DNA from: Amaricoccus sp.
GTDB taxonomy: Bacteria; Pseudomonadota; Alphaproteobacteria; Rhodobacterales; Rhodobacteraceae
Direction of reading: 5' to 3'
Length of the DNA: 56,965 nt
Assembly: GCF_017995835.1 (NCBI RefSeq)
Contig: NZ_JAGOID010000008.1
Coordinates: 1-56,965 of the forward strand
The notes under the pieces: generated by a model
Databases searched by the model: none
What the model saw: only the letters and a program-made list of their open reading frames with translations
Told to the model about the DNA's origin: nothing
Program-made: the position numbers and the translations under genes
Shown here: in pieces, positions 25,634 through 34,149 of the stretch
Layout: the number at the start of each line of letters is the position of its first letter
Numbering within the stretch: the first letter of the stretch is position 1

Positions 25634-25849
25634 TCAGCCGTGCCTGTCCGAGGCCGGACGACGCGCCACGCGGATCGCCTGCAGGACCGTCTCGCGATCG
25701 TTCAGGTGGTTGATCAGGATGAGGATCAGCCGGGCCTGCGCGCGCAGGCTCGCAGTCTCGTCGAGACCGTCCGTCAGGTCGACGAGCGCCTCGTAGACGT
25801 CGTCGGCGCCGGTGAGGTTCGGCGCGAGATCGAGGTTGCCGGAGGTCAT
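25634..25849 (-). CDS. DUF2783 small protein
   Basis: This 71-aa protein has the DUF2783 pattern: LTGADDVYEALVDLTDGL, then RAQARLILILINHLNDRETVLQAI. Its start overlaps the stop codon of the FAD monooxygenase (ATGA). DUF2783 genes typically sit right after such hydroxylase genes, which suggests a small accessory subunit or stabiliser, though no function is established. 68 bp separate it from the convergent epimerase gene. Confidence 0.85.
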   Translation of the reverse strand: MTSGNLDLAPNLTGADDVYEALVDLTDGLDETASLRAQARLILILINHLNDRETVLQAIRVARRPASDRHG

Positions 25850-27420
25850 GCCGCCAGCGCCCGGTGCAGGGCGGCCTCCACGTCCGCGTCGCACGCGGAC
25901 TTCCAGCGCGCGGCGACGTACTGGTCGGGACGGACAAGGTAGGCGGCGCCTTCCTCGAGGCCGAGGCGTTCGATGGCCAGCCGGTCCCTGTCGTCGACCT
26001 CGACCACTCGGAGCCCGACCGGCGCCTTGCCGCGCCAGCCACGGCTCAGGAGAGTGAACTCCTCGCCGATCGATTCGAGCAGCCAGCCGTCGCCGAGCGG
26101 GGCGTCGACGACCACGGAGCCGGGGCGCACGCCGTCCGTCCATTCCTCGGCGTCGGGGGTCGAAAGCGGGCTGTCGAACACGATCGCGGTCGAGGGCCTG
26201 CCCGAATTGACCATCGGCCGGGCGAACTCGTGGTCGCGGGCGAGCTCGAGGACGGCGTCGCGCAGCGCCCGGCTCGCGGTCGACTTCGGGGTGAGGAAGT
26301 CGGACGACCGGGTCGAGTGGATATGGTTCTCCTCGGCCGCAGCGGTCGCCTCGACGTTGTAGCTCTCGAGCAGCGCCTCGCCGGCAACGCCCCGAATCAC
26401 GCAATCAAGCTTCCAGCCGAGATTGTCGACGTCGGCGAAGCCGCCGTTGCAGCCACGGGCGCCGAAGGGCGAGACGAGGTGCGCGGCGTCGCCGGCGAAG
26501 ATCGTCCGGCCGTGGACGAAGCGGTCCATGCGGCGACACTGGAAGGTGTAGACGCTGTACCATTCGCGCTCGAACTCGACGTCGTCGCCGAGCATGGCGC
26601 GGACATAGGGCTCGACGTTCTCGGGCAGGATCGCGGCGTCGCGGTCGACGTTCCAGCCGAGCTGGAAGTCGAGTCGCCAGACGTCGTCGGGCTGCTTGTG
26701 CATCAGCGCGGACTGGCCCGGGTTGAACGGCGGATCGAACCAGAACCACCGTTCCATCGGCATCTCGTGCTTCATGCGGATGTCGGCGATCAGGAAGTTG
26801 TCCTGGAACACGCGCCCGTCGAAGTCGAGGCCGAGCTCGCGGCGCATGGTGGAACGGGAGCCGTCGCAGGCGATCACCCATTCGGCCCTGAGATCGTAGG
26901 TTCCGCTCGCGGCGGTGACGTGCAGGTCCACGCCGTCATTCATCGGAGTGACCGCTTCGACCTTGTGGCCCCAGCGAAGCTCGACGTTGGGCAGCTCGGC
27001 AAGCGCCTCGACCAGGAACTCCTCGATGTAGTACTGCTGGATGTTGACGAAGCCGGGCCGCTTCTGATCCTTTAGTGGCCGCGTGTCGTACCGGTAGACC
27101 GGGTCCGACGCGTCGCGCCAGAAGATCTTGCCGACCTCCCAGGTCAGGCCCTTGGCCATGATGGCGTCGCCGATTCCGAGCCTGTCGAAGATGTCGAGCG
27201 TCCGCTTGGAGAAGCAGATCGCCTTCGACGCTTGCGCGACGAAGTCCAGTCGGCTGAGAACCACGACGGGATGGCCGCGACGTCCGAGGTCGAGCGCCAT
27301 GGCGAGCCCGACGGGGCCCGCCCCCACGATGGCGACCGTCGTATGCTCCCTTCCGTCCGGGAACGGAACCGGGCTTGGCTCGAATTGCCGGAAGACCTTG
27401 AAACCGCGCGCATTAATCAT
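25846..27420 (-). CDS. FAD-dependent aromatic hydroxylase (PheA/TfdB/MhpA-type)
   Basis: This 524-aa class A flavoprotein monooxygenase has the FAD fold VAIVGAGPVGLAMALDLGRRG near residue 30, DG motif ACDGSRSTMRREL near 180 and GD motif IFAGDAAHLVSPFGARGCN near 305. A thioredoxin-like C-terminal domain follows, as in phenol and 3-hydroxyphenylpropionate hydroxylases. The ATG at 27420 has GGTGGGTAG upstream; a longer reading frame upstream lacks support. It is co-transcribed with DUF2783. The aromatic substrate is not predictable. The divergent neighbour is a cupin protein, and the 337-bp gap between them probably holds both promoters. Confidence 0.88.
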   Translation of the reverse strand: MINARGFKVFRQFEPSPVPFPDGREHTTVAIVGAGPVGLAMALDLGRRGHPVVVLSRLDFVAQASKAICFSKRTLDIFDRLGIGDAIMAKGLTWEVGKIFWRDASDPVYRYDTRPLKDQKRPGFVNIQQYYIEEFLVEALAELPNVELRWGHKVEAVTPMNDGVDLHVTAASGTYDLRAEWVIACDGSRSTMRRELGLDFDGRVFQDNFLIADIRMKHEMPMERWFWFDPPFNPGQSALMHKQPDDVWRLDFQLGWNVDRDAAILPENVEPYVRAMLGDDVEFEREWYSVYTFQCRRMDRFVHGRTIFAGDAAHLVSPFGARGCNGGFADVDNLGWKLDCVIRGVAGEALLESYNVEATAAAEENHIHSTRSSDFLTPKSTASRALRDAVLELARDHEFARPMVNSGRPSTAIVFDSPLSTPDAEEWTDGVRPGSVVVDAPLGDGWLLESIGEEFTLLSRGWRGKAPVGLRVVEVDDRDRLAIERLGLEEGAAYLVRPDQYVAARWKSACDADVEAALHRALAA

Positions 27421-27488
27421 GACTACCCACCCACCTACGGCAACAACTTCACCCAAGTCCGCCGTCTCAGTCCACTGTCGAAACGCAA

Positions 27489-27509
27489 GTATGCTTAACG
27501 TCGACATAC
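27489..27509. promoter_or_regulatory. Operator-like inverted repeat in the hydroxylase/cupin gap
   Basis: GTATG and CATAC are separated by 11 bases in a locally AT-richer stretch, 69 bp upstream of the hydroxylase ATG. The spacing suits a dimeric regulator, but no regulator gene is adjacent. The rest of 27421-27757 shows no gene and no clear promoter elements. Confidence 0.25.
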
Positions 27510-27757
27510 CCTTCCAGGCATTCGACACACGTCTTCGCGTCAAGACCCGCTCCCCCGTCGTTGTCGAGGCAAGTCAGGTCAGGACTGCTGACGATTCGTG
27601 CACATCCCCCGCGCCGTTCTGGAGAAATTCGTAGCGTTGCGGCGCGGTTTGATCAAGTGTTTCGCGCCCGCGTCGAGCCCGCGTCGGTTCCGTCGGCCTT
27701 CGCCAAGAGTGGCGTTGGCTGGTAGGATGCCGGCCTTGCCCGCGGAGGAGGAATGTG

Positions 27758-28420
27758 ATGCGGCCCCAGGCAACTCCGATCACCCATATCGATGACGAGC
27801 GGTTTCGCGTCACGGAGTGGCGGTTCGCTCCGGGGGCCGAGACGGGATGGCACCGTCACGGGCACGACTACGTCATCGTGCCGCTCACCGACGGGGTGCT
27901 CGGGCTCGAGGAATCCGGCGGCGTCGTCCGCAACGCCCCGTTGACGCAGCATGTGCCCTACTCGCGGCGCGAGGGAGTGGAGCACAATGTTGTGAATGGC
28001 GGCGCCGGGCCGCTCTCGTTTCTCGAGGTCGAGGTGGTCGATGACGCCCTCACCCGCGCCCGGCTGGCGACGCTGGAGCGATTCGCGGACGCATGGAACG
28101 CCCACGACCTCGAGACGCTGATGGACTGCATGGCCGAAGACTGCGCCTTCAACGCCTCGGCCGGGCCGGAGGCCGAGGGGCGGCGGCATTTCGGGCGGGC
28201 GGCGGTGCGGGCCGCCTTTGCCGCGGTGTTCGCGACTTGGCCGGATGCGACGTGGCGCGACCCGGCGCATTCGGTGGCAGGCGACGTCGGGCTCTCGCGC
28301 TGGCGATTCACCGGGACCGACGCCTCGGGGCGGCGGACGGAAGTCGACGGTTGCGACATCCTGACCTTCGAAGGCGAGCACATCGTGCTCAAGGACAGCT
28401 ATCGCAAGGCGCGGGGCTGA
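27758..28420 (+). CDS. Cupin plus SnoaL-like two-domain protein
   Basis: In this 220-aa protein residues 1-95 form a cupin with the metal motif GWHRHGHDYVIVPL and a later GVEHNVVNGG. Residues 105-220 look like a SnoaL/NTF2-type cone fold (RLATLERFADAWNAHDLETLMDCMAEDC...GRRTEVDGCDILTFEGEHIVLKDSY). The fusion suggests a small-molecule enzyme or binding protein, but neither half gives a reaction. GGAGGAGG precedes the start; GTG at 27755 and ATG at 27758 are both possible. It is divergent from the FAD hydroxylase and may serve the same pathway. Confidence 0.8.
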   Translation: MRPQATPITHIDDERFRVTEWRFAPGAETGWHRHGHDYVIVPLTDGVLGLEESGGVVRNAPLTQHVPYSRREGVEHNVVNGGAGPLSFLEVEVVDDALTRARLATLERFADAWNAHDLETLMDCMAEDCAFNASAGPEAEGRRHFGRAAVRAAFAAVFATWPDATWRDPAHSVAGDVGLSRWRFTGTDASGRRTEVDGCDILTFEGEHIVLKDSYRKARG

Positions 28421-28482
28421 GTCGGGCACGGCGCGTCCATGACGTGATCTTCTCTATCCACGGGTAGGCACAGAGGGACCTG

Positions 28483-28571
28483 ATACCGGCGGGCTCATGA
28501 AACGACTCGCGGGCGCTTTTTGGCCTTTGACGCTTTTATCGTTTGAACTCAGGTAGTTACCCTATCTATCA
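28483..28571 (+). repeat. 89-bp dispersed repeat, copy 1
   Basis: It is identical at 87 of 89 positions to 56759-56847, in the same orientation. Each copy contains a short open frame starting MKRLAGAFWPLT, and both differences change its residues, so it is probably not under coding constraint. The copy at the right edge abuts an ISAs1-type transposase remnant, so this may be a solo insertion-sequence end. The rest of the 513-bp gap around it (28421-28933) shows no gene I can support. Confidence 0.85.
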
Positions 28572-28933
28572 CGCGTGTTAGCCCGTGCTGCGCCGGGTGG
28601 CCTGGTAGACTCGCCGGTATGAGACGATCGAGCCGCCACGAGTCAGCTCAAACGGTCGCCGGCATAAGGTGGCGGAGCCCTGACGGATGCGGCCGGCTGG
28701 CGCTGCTGGCCCCGCGCATTGCCGGGGCAGGCCAAGCGCACGGGCATGCTCGACCGCATCCGCGCCGCCCGTCGGACCCTGGCGCCGCGTCGACCGTCTC
28801 GCGGCTCTGCCGTTCCGCCCGCGGCGTGGGGCGACGTGGCGCATGCGGCGCCGTCTTGCCGCTCGCAAGCTTGCGCAGGGCGGCCGCGCGTCCCCCTCCA
28901 GGGAACTACCGCTGCGCCCCGTTCCGGCTGCGA

Positions 28934-30235
28934 CTATTCCGCCGCTTTCGCCATCGGGTTGTTGGGATGGGTGGTCCAGTTGGCGTGTTCCGCCGGCACC
29001 ACCCGGCCGGTGCGCGGGTCCGTCGCGCCCGGAGCCAGGCGCTCCATGGTGATGCAGCCCTCGACCGGGCAGACGTTGACGCAGAGGTTGCAGGCGACGC
29101 ATTCGTCGTCCTTCACCTCGAAGACCCGGCCCGGCAGCATGGCGATCGCCTGGTGCGAGGTGTCCTCGCAGGCGGCGAAGCAGCGGCCGCACTTGATGCA
29201 GAGCTCCTGGTCGATCCGCGCCTTGGCTACGTAGTTGAGGTTGAGGTACTGCCAGTCGGTGACGTTCGGCACGGCGCGTCCCACGATGTCGGCGAGCTTG
29301 GCGTGCCCGCCCCGGTCCATCCAGAGCCCAAGCCCGGCGATCATCTCCTGCACCACCCGGAATCCGTAGGTCATCGCCGCGGTGCAGACCTGGACCGAAC
29401 CGGCCCCGAGCGCCATGAACTCGGCCGCGTCGCGCCAGGTGGTGATCCCGCCGATGCCCGAGATCGGCCGTCCGCGGGTCTCCGCGTCGCGGGCGATCTC
29501 GGCGACCATGTTGAGCGCGATCGGCTTCACCGCCGGGCCGCAATAGCCGCCATGGCTGCCCTTGCCGTCGATCGACGGCAAGGGGCTGAAGGTGTCGAGG
29601 TCGACCGAGGTGATCGAGCTCACCGTGTTGATGAGGCTGACCGCATCGGCGCCGCCCCTGAACGCCGCCCGGGCCGGAAAACGGATGTCGGTGATGTTCG
29701 GCGTGAGCTTCACGATCACCGGCATCCGCGTGTTCGCCTTGCACCAGCGCGCGACCATCTCGATGTACTCGGGCACCTGGCCGACCGCCGAGCCCATGCC
29801 GCGCTCGCTCATCCCGTGCGGGCAGCCGAAGTTGAGTTCCACCCCGTCCGCGCCGGTCTCCTCGACGAGCGGCAGGATCGACTTCCACGACGCCTCGTCG
29901 CAGGGCACCATGAGGCTCACCACCATCGCCCGGTCGGGCCAGTCGCGCTTGACCGCCTTGATCTCGCGGAGGTTCGTCTCCAGCGGCCGGTCGGTGATCA
30001 GCTCGATGTTGTTCAGGCCGAGCAGACGCCGGTCCGCCCCCCAGACCGCGCCGTAGCGCGGGCCGTTGACGTTGACGATGTGCGGGTCGAGCCCAAGCGT
30101 CTTCCAGACCACGCCGCCCCAGCCGGCCTCGAAGGCGCGCCGCACGTTGTATTCCTTGTCGGTCGGGGGCGCGGAGGCGAGCCAGAACGGGTTGGGCGAG
30201 CGGATGCCCACGAAGTCGCACCTGAGGTCGGCCAT
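28934..30235 (-). CDS. preA: NAD-dependent dihydropyrimidine dehydrogenase, catalytic subunit
   Basis: This 433-aa flavoprotein reduces uracil and thymine, the first step of reductive pyrimidine degradation. The N-terminal barrel resembles class-1 dihydroorotate dehydrogenase (PNPFWLASAPPT, GWGGVVWKTLG, ELNFGCPHGMSERGMG with the catalytic Cys segment, PISGIGGITTWRDAAEF). The C-terminus carries two 4Fe-4S motifs, CIKCGRCFAAC and CVACNLCVNVCP. GGAG lies upstream of the ATG. It is the third gene of a preT-dedA-preA set on this strand. Confidence 0.95.
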   Translation of the reverse strand: MADLRCDFVGIRSPNPFWLASAPPTDKEYNVRRAFEAGWGGVVWKTLGLDPHIVNVNGPRYGAVWGADRRLLGLNNIELITDRPLETNLREIKAVKRDWPDRAMVVSLMVPCDEASWKSILPLVEETGADGVELNFGCPHGMSERGMGSAVGQVPEYIEMVARWCKANTRMPVIVKLTPNITDIRFPARAAFRGGADAVSLINTVSSITSVDLDTFSPLPSIDGKGSHGGYCGPAVKPIALNMVAEIARDAETRGRPISGIGGITTWRDAAEFMALGAGSVQVCTAAMTYGFRVVQEMIAGLGLWMDRGGHAKLADIVGRAVPNVTDWQYLNLNYVAKARIDQELCIKCGRCFAACEDTSHQAIAMLPGRVFEVKDDECVACNLCVNVCPVEGCITMERLAPGATDPRTGRVVPAEHANWTTHPNNPMAKAAE

Positions 30236-30337
30236 GACGCTCCTACCTTTCCGAAGCGCGTTGCATGACGGGAAAGCGGCGCGCCCGGCCGGGGCGAGCC
30301 GCAAGGAAATCCGGCGAGGGGAGGCGCAGTCGGAGGC

Positions 30338-30877
30338 TCAGCCCCCGGCGAGGGTCCGCCAGAGGTGGCCGATCACGTCGCCGCCGATCGCGCCCGATTT
30401 CGGGATCGCGTAGGCCCAGGCGAGGGCGCCGGGCACGTTGGCGAGCTGAAAGCGCAGAAAGGCCATCGTCGCCGCGCCGGCCAGCACGAAGGCGACCGCG
30501 CGCAGCGGGCCGAAGAAATGCCCGATCAGCACCGCCGCCGGGCCGAACCGCACGAAGAGCCCCTTGCCGCGCTCGACCGTCGGCTGCTGGTTCCTGAGCG
30601 GCCCGGCGCTGAGGATGCTCGGGCCGAAGCGGCGGCCGAGCCACCAGGACAGCGTGGAGCCGGTGAGCGCCCCGAGCGAAGCCCCGACCCAGAGCGGGAA
30701 CAACTGCAGCGCACCGGTCGCCACCAGACCGCCGACGCCGAAGAGGATCGCGGTCGAGGGGATCAGGATGGAAACGAAGGCCACCGTCTCGGCGAAGGCG
30801 AACGCGAACGCGATGTAGGGGGCCCAGGTCGCGTTGTCCCGCACGAAGTCCAGAAGGCGTTCCAACGCCGCGTGCAT
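30338..30877 (-). CDS. DedA family membrane protein
   Basis: This 179-aa inner-membrane protein has the DedA/SNARE-associated core: ETVAFVSILIPSTAILFGVGGL, WVGASLGALTGSTLSWWLGRRFG and RFGPAAVLIGHFFGPLRAVAFVLAG. DedA proteins act in lipid carrier recycling and proton-motive-force homeostasis. It lies between preT and preA on the same strand, 84 bp after preT and 102 bp before preA, an unusual place that may reflect co-transcription or simple neighbourhood. Confidence 0.9.
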   Translation of the reverse strand: MHAALERLLDFVRDNATWAPYIAFAFAFAETVAFVSILIPSTAILFGVGGLVATGALQLFPLWVGASLGALTGSTLSWWLGRRFGPSILSAGPLRNQQPTVERGKGLFVRFGPAAVLIGHFFGPLRAVAFVLAGAATMAFLRFQLANVPGALAWAYAIPKSGAIGGDVIGHLWRTLAGG

Positions 30878-30961
30878 ACGTTCTCCGCAACTCGTGAATC
30901 GGCCTCCCGACTAGCCGCGAAGCCGGGAGGGCGCAAGGCTGCGCGTGGCGCACGGCGCGTG

Positions 30962-32311
30962 TCATGCGCAGAGCGCGGCGTGGATGTCCATCGCCGCGTC
31001 ACGGCCTTCGGCGACCGCGGTGACGGTCAGGTCTTCGCCGCCCGCCGCGCAATCGCCCCCGGCCCAGACGCCGGGGAGGCTGGTCCGCCCCGGCCCCTCC
31101 ACTGCGATCTTGCCGCCCGCGAGCGCCAGCCGGGACGGCAGCGGCCCGAGCCGCTGGCCGATCGCCTTGAAGACCTGGTCGGCGGCGAGACGGAAGGTCT
31201 CGCCGGTCGCTTCGAGCCCGGCCTCGCCCTCGCGCACATGGGCGAACTCGACCTCGGCCAGCGCGCCGTCGCCGATGGCGCGCAGCGGCACGGCGCCGGT
31301 AACGATGCGCACGCCGCGGCTCAGCGCCAGATCCTGCTCGTATTCGCTTGCGCCCATGCGGTCGCGGCCGCGGCGATAGACGATGGTCACGTCCTCGGCG
31401 CCGAGGAGCTTCGCCTGCACCGCCGCGTCGATCGCGGTCATGCCGCCGCCGATCACCACCACGCGCCGCCCGACGGGCAGCGCGCCAAGGTCGGCGGCCT
31501 GACGCAGCTCGGCGATGAACTCGACCGCGGGCCGCACACCTGCCTTGTCCTCGCCCTCGATCCCGAGGGCGTTGACGCCGGCGAGGCCGACGCCGAGGAA
31601 GACCGCGTCGTGGTCCGCGCGCAACGTCTCGAGCGTCAGGTCGCGCCCCAGCGCGACCCCGTGTCGCACCTCGATCCCGCCGATCCCGAGCAGCCAGTCG
31701 AACTCCGCCTGGGCGAAGCCGCCCGGCGCCTTATAGGCGGCGATGCCGTACTCGTTGAGCCCACCCGCCTTGGGCCGGGCGTCGTAAATCGTCACGTCAT
31801 GGCCGAGCATGGCGAGCCGGTGCGCGCAGGCGAGGCCCGAGGGGCCGGCGCCGACGACGGCCACCCGCCTGCCGGTGGCGGCGGCGCGGGCGAAGGGATG
31901 GCCGCCGCGGGCCACCAGCGTGTCGGTGGCGTAGCGTTGCAGCCGGCCGATCTCGACCGGCCTGCCCTCGGCTGCCTCGCGAACGCAGGCCTCCTCGCAG
32001 AGCGTCTCGGTCGGGCAGACCCGCGCGCAGATGCCGCCGAGGATGTTCTGCGTGAAGATCGTCCGCGCCGCCGACTCGGCCGCGCCGGTGGCGATCTCGC
32101 GGATGAACATCGGGATGTCGATCGAGGTCGGGCAGGCCGCCACGCAGGGCGCGTCGTGGCAGAAGTAGCAGCGGTCGGCGGCGACCATCGCCTCGTGGTC
32201 GTCGAACCGGGGCGCGATGTCGGAGAAGTTTCGAGCGATCGCTTCCGCCGGGAGCCGTCCCGCGACGATTCCGGAGGCGCGCGGACCTTCGCCCGCAAGG
32301 CTGGGTTTCAT
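30962..32311 (-). CDS. preT: NAD-dependent dihydropyrimidine dehydrogenase, electron-transfer subunit
   Basis: This 449-aa subunit resembles the small subunit of glutamate synthase. It has N-terminal Cys clusters (CYFCHDAPCVAACP, then GICARVCPTETLCEEAC) for Fe-S centres, an FAD fold VAVVGAGPSGLACAHRLA and an NAD fold VVVIGGGMTAIDAAVQA. It passes electrons from NADH to PreA. AGGAGAGG precedes the ATG at 32311; a longer frame upstream is not favoured. Dihydropyrimidinase and ureidopropionase genes are not in the window. Confidence 0.94.
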   Translation of the reverse strand: MKPSLAGEGPRASGIVAGRLPAEAIARNFSDIAPRFDDHEAMVAADRCYFCHDAPCVAACPTSIDIPMFIREIATGAAESAARTIFTQNILGGICARVCPTETLCEEACVREAAEGRPVEIGRLQRYATDTLVARGGHPFARAAATGRRVAVVGAGPSGLACAHRLAMLGHDVTIYDARPKAGGLNEYGIAAYKAPGGFAQAEFDWLLGIGGIEVRHGVALGRDLTLETLRADHDAVFLGVGLAGVNALGIEGEDKAGVRPAVEFIAELRQAADLGALPVGRRVVVIGGGMTAIDAAVQAKLLGAEDVTIVYRRGRDRMGASEYEQDLALSRGVRIVTGAVPLRAIGDGALAEVEFAHVREGEAGLEATGETFRLAADQVFKAIGQRLGPLPSRLALAGGKIAVEGPGRTSLPGVWAGGDCAAGGEDLTVTAVAEGRDAAMDIHAALCA

Positions 32312-32360
32312 GGACCTCTCCTGGACGAGCCTTTTCCCGAAGGCTCTCACAGCGCGATTC

Positions 32361-32378
32361 TTTTATCAAACGGTAAAA
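32361..32378. promoter_or_regulatory. Operator-like palindrome upstream of preT
   Basis: TTTTATC and GGTAAAA flank AAAC, giving inverted arms matching at six of seven positions, in a short AT-rich island 50 bp upstream of the preT start. The position suits a repressor controlling the pyrimidine operon. The rest of the 32312-32625 gap contains no gene I can support. Confidence 0.4.
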
Positions 32379-32625
32379 TCATGATGCGGCGCGGACCTGG
32401 CGTTGGCGTCACCTGGAGCGATGAGGTCATCCGAGGGCGCCATTCCCGTTGCGGTCGTGGCGCGCCTTCGCCTAACTGCCGGTTCATGCGGCACGAACCG
32501 CCACTCTCGCGGAGCCTCCGGAGCGCCCGCGCCCGGGTCGGCGCTGCCGGCCGTCGCGCCGGCTGGCTCCAAGGGCGACGTGCTGATCCAGCGGTCTCCC
32601 ACCGCGGCGACGTCAGGAGATTGTC

Positions 32626-32976
32626 ATGAGCGTGCATCCGGGATCCTGCCAATGCGGCGCCGTCGCCTTCGAGGCGGAGGTGGACGTCTCCAGACCGCTG
32701 GTCTGCAACTGCTCGCGCTGCCGAAGGCTCGGCTCGCGGCTCGCCTTCGCCACGCCGGACGGGTTCCGGTTGCTGCGGGGCGAGGGAGCCTTGACGGAAT
32801 ACAGGTTCAACTCCGGCGTCATCCGCCACCAGTTCTGCGCCACCTGCGGGATCGAGCCCTTCGCCTTCGGCCGCACGCCGGACGGCCGTGACGTGGTGGC
32901 GATCAACGTCAACTGCCTCGACGACGTCGATCCCCTGGCGCTGCCGACGCAGTTCCACGACGGGCGCAGCGCCTGA
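32626..32976 (+). CDS. GFA/CENP-V family zinc protein
   Basis: This 116-aa single-domain protein has the Gfa fold's zinc-binding cysteines: SCQCGAV, then CNCSRCRRLGS, then FCATCGIEPF. Family members were named for glutathione-dependent formaldehyde activation, but most have no proven reaction. Length is normal. It is a single gene divergent from preT. Confidence 0.88.
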   Translation: MSVHPGSCQCGAVAFEAEVDVSRPLVCNCSRCRRLGSRLAFATPDGFRLLRGEGALTEYRFNSGVIRHQFCATCGIEPFAFGRTPDGRDVVAINVNCLDDVDPLALPTQFHDGRSA

Positions 32977-33063
32977 CGCCCCCGCGTCGCTGACCGCCCG
33001 GCCCCCGGCCGGGAACCCCGGCGCCTCCCGTCCATTCCCCCCGCCCGGAATTGCCCTTGCCGA

Positions 33064-33083
33064 CATACCAACCGGTCGGTATG
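33064..33083. promoter_or_regulatory. TetR-type operator at the TetR gene start
   Basis: CATACCAACCGGTCGGTATG is a 20-bp inverted repeat matching at 18 positions. It ends nine bases before the preferred ATG of the TetR gene and overlaps an alternative upstream ATG. The form and position are those of an autoregulatory operator. Confidence 0.7.
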
Positions 33084-33092
33084 ATGCGACCC

Positions 33093-33707
33093 ATGGAAAC
33101 CGCCGCCGCTCCCCGCAGGGACGCACGTGCCCGCCTCCTCGACGCGACGCTGGCTGTCGTTCGCGGCAAGGGCTTCGCCGCCACCTCCGTTGACGAGCTG
33201 TGCCGGGCCGCGGGCGTCACCAAGGGCGCGTTCTTCCATCACTTCCGCTCCAAGGAGGATCTCGCCGTCGCGGCCGCGGGGCATTTCTGCGCCATGGCGG
33301 ACGGACTCTACGACGCTCCCTGGACCGGTCTGCCTACCGCCGCGGAGCGCGTCCTCGGCTATGTCCAGCTCCGCCGGGACATCATCGGCGGCGCCTTCGA
33401 GGAGTTCACCTGCCTCCTCGGCACCATGGTTCAGGAAACTTACGCCACTTCCGACCCTATCCGCGCCGCCTGTGAGGCGGGCATCCTCGGACATGCCTAT
33501 CGCCTCCTGCCCGACCTGACGGCGGCGCTCGCGGCGACGGGCCGCGATGACGTCACGCCGGAGACCGTGGCGCTCCACATCCAGGCGGTGCTCCAGGGCG
33601 GCTTCATCCTCGCCAAGGCGACGGGGGACCCCGCCACCGCCCGGGCGACCGTCGACCACCTGATCCGCTACCTGACCTTCCTGCTCGCGCCGGCGGGCCG
33701 GCCGTGA
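33093..33707 (+). CDS. TetR-family transcriptional regulator
   Basis: In this 204-aa protein the N-terminal HTH spans residues 12-58 (LLDATLAVVRGKGFAATSV...AAGVTKGAFFHHFRSKEDL). The C-terminal domain is of the common TetR_C type (PIRAACEAGILGH, LHIQAVLQGGFILAKATGD). An operator-like palindrome lies directly upstream, so autorepression is likely. The next genes in the same direction (DUF1428 and VOC proteins, starting 82 bp later) are candidate targets. An in-frame ATG four codons earlier would put the operator across the start. Confidence 0.92.
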   Translation: METAAAPRRDARARLLDATLAVVRGKGFAATSVDELCRAAGVTKGAFFHHFRSKEDLAVAAAGHFCAMADGLYDAPWTGLPTAAERVLGYVQLRRDIIGGAFEEFTCLLGTMVQETYATSDPIRAACEAGILGHAYRLLPDLTAALAATGRDDVTPETVALHIQAVLQGGFILAKATGDPATARATVDHLIRYLTFLLAPAGRP

Positions 33708-33789
33708 CGGGTCAGCACACCGCCGGACGAAACCATCGCCCCACTCGGGCGTTCTCCCGGACCCACCCCGAACCAACGGAGCAGAAGTC

Positions 33790-34143
33790 ATGAGCTACGT
33801 CGACGGATTCGTTTGCGCCGTGCCGCTGGCCAACAAGGAGGCCTATCGCAGCCACGCCGCGCAGGCAGCGGAACTCTTCAAGGAGTTCGGCGCGCTGCAG
33901 GTGATGGAGGCCTGGGCCGACGACGTTCCCGAGGGCGAGGTCACCTCCTTCACCATGGCGGTCAAGCGCAAGGACGACGAGGCCGCGGTGTTCTCCTGGG
34001 TCGTCTGGCCCTCCAAGGAGGTCCGCAACGCCGGCTGGGAGAAGATGATGAAGGACGACCGCATGCCGCAGGACATGTCCGCCATGCCCTTCGATGGCAA
34101 GCGTATCATCTACGGCGGGTTCTCGCCGATCGTTGAGGCCTGA
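33790..34143 (+). CDS. DUF1428 family protein
   Basis: This 117-aa protein has the full DUF1428 pattern: SYVDGFVCAVPLANKEAYR, the middle FGALQVMEAWADDVPEG and MAVKRKDDEAAVFSWVVWPS, and RMPQDMSAMPFDGKRIIYGG at the end. It is a dimeric ferredoxin-like fold of unknown function, often found with VOC and TetR genes. It is followed six bases later by the double-VOC gene, so one operon is likely. Confidence 0.92.
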   Translation: MSYVDGFVCAVPLANKEAYRSHAAQAAELFKEFGALQVMEAWADDVPEGEVTSFTMAVKRKDDEAAVFSWVVWPSKEVRNAGWEKMMKDDRMPQDMSAMPFDGKRIIYGGFSPIVEA

Positions 34144-34149
34144 TGGCCC

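Noticed and set aside
28572-28933. A gene extending downstream of preA on the minus strand
   Set aside because: The open frame is Arg-rich without motifs; preA ends normally at 28934 after its ferredoxin domain.
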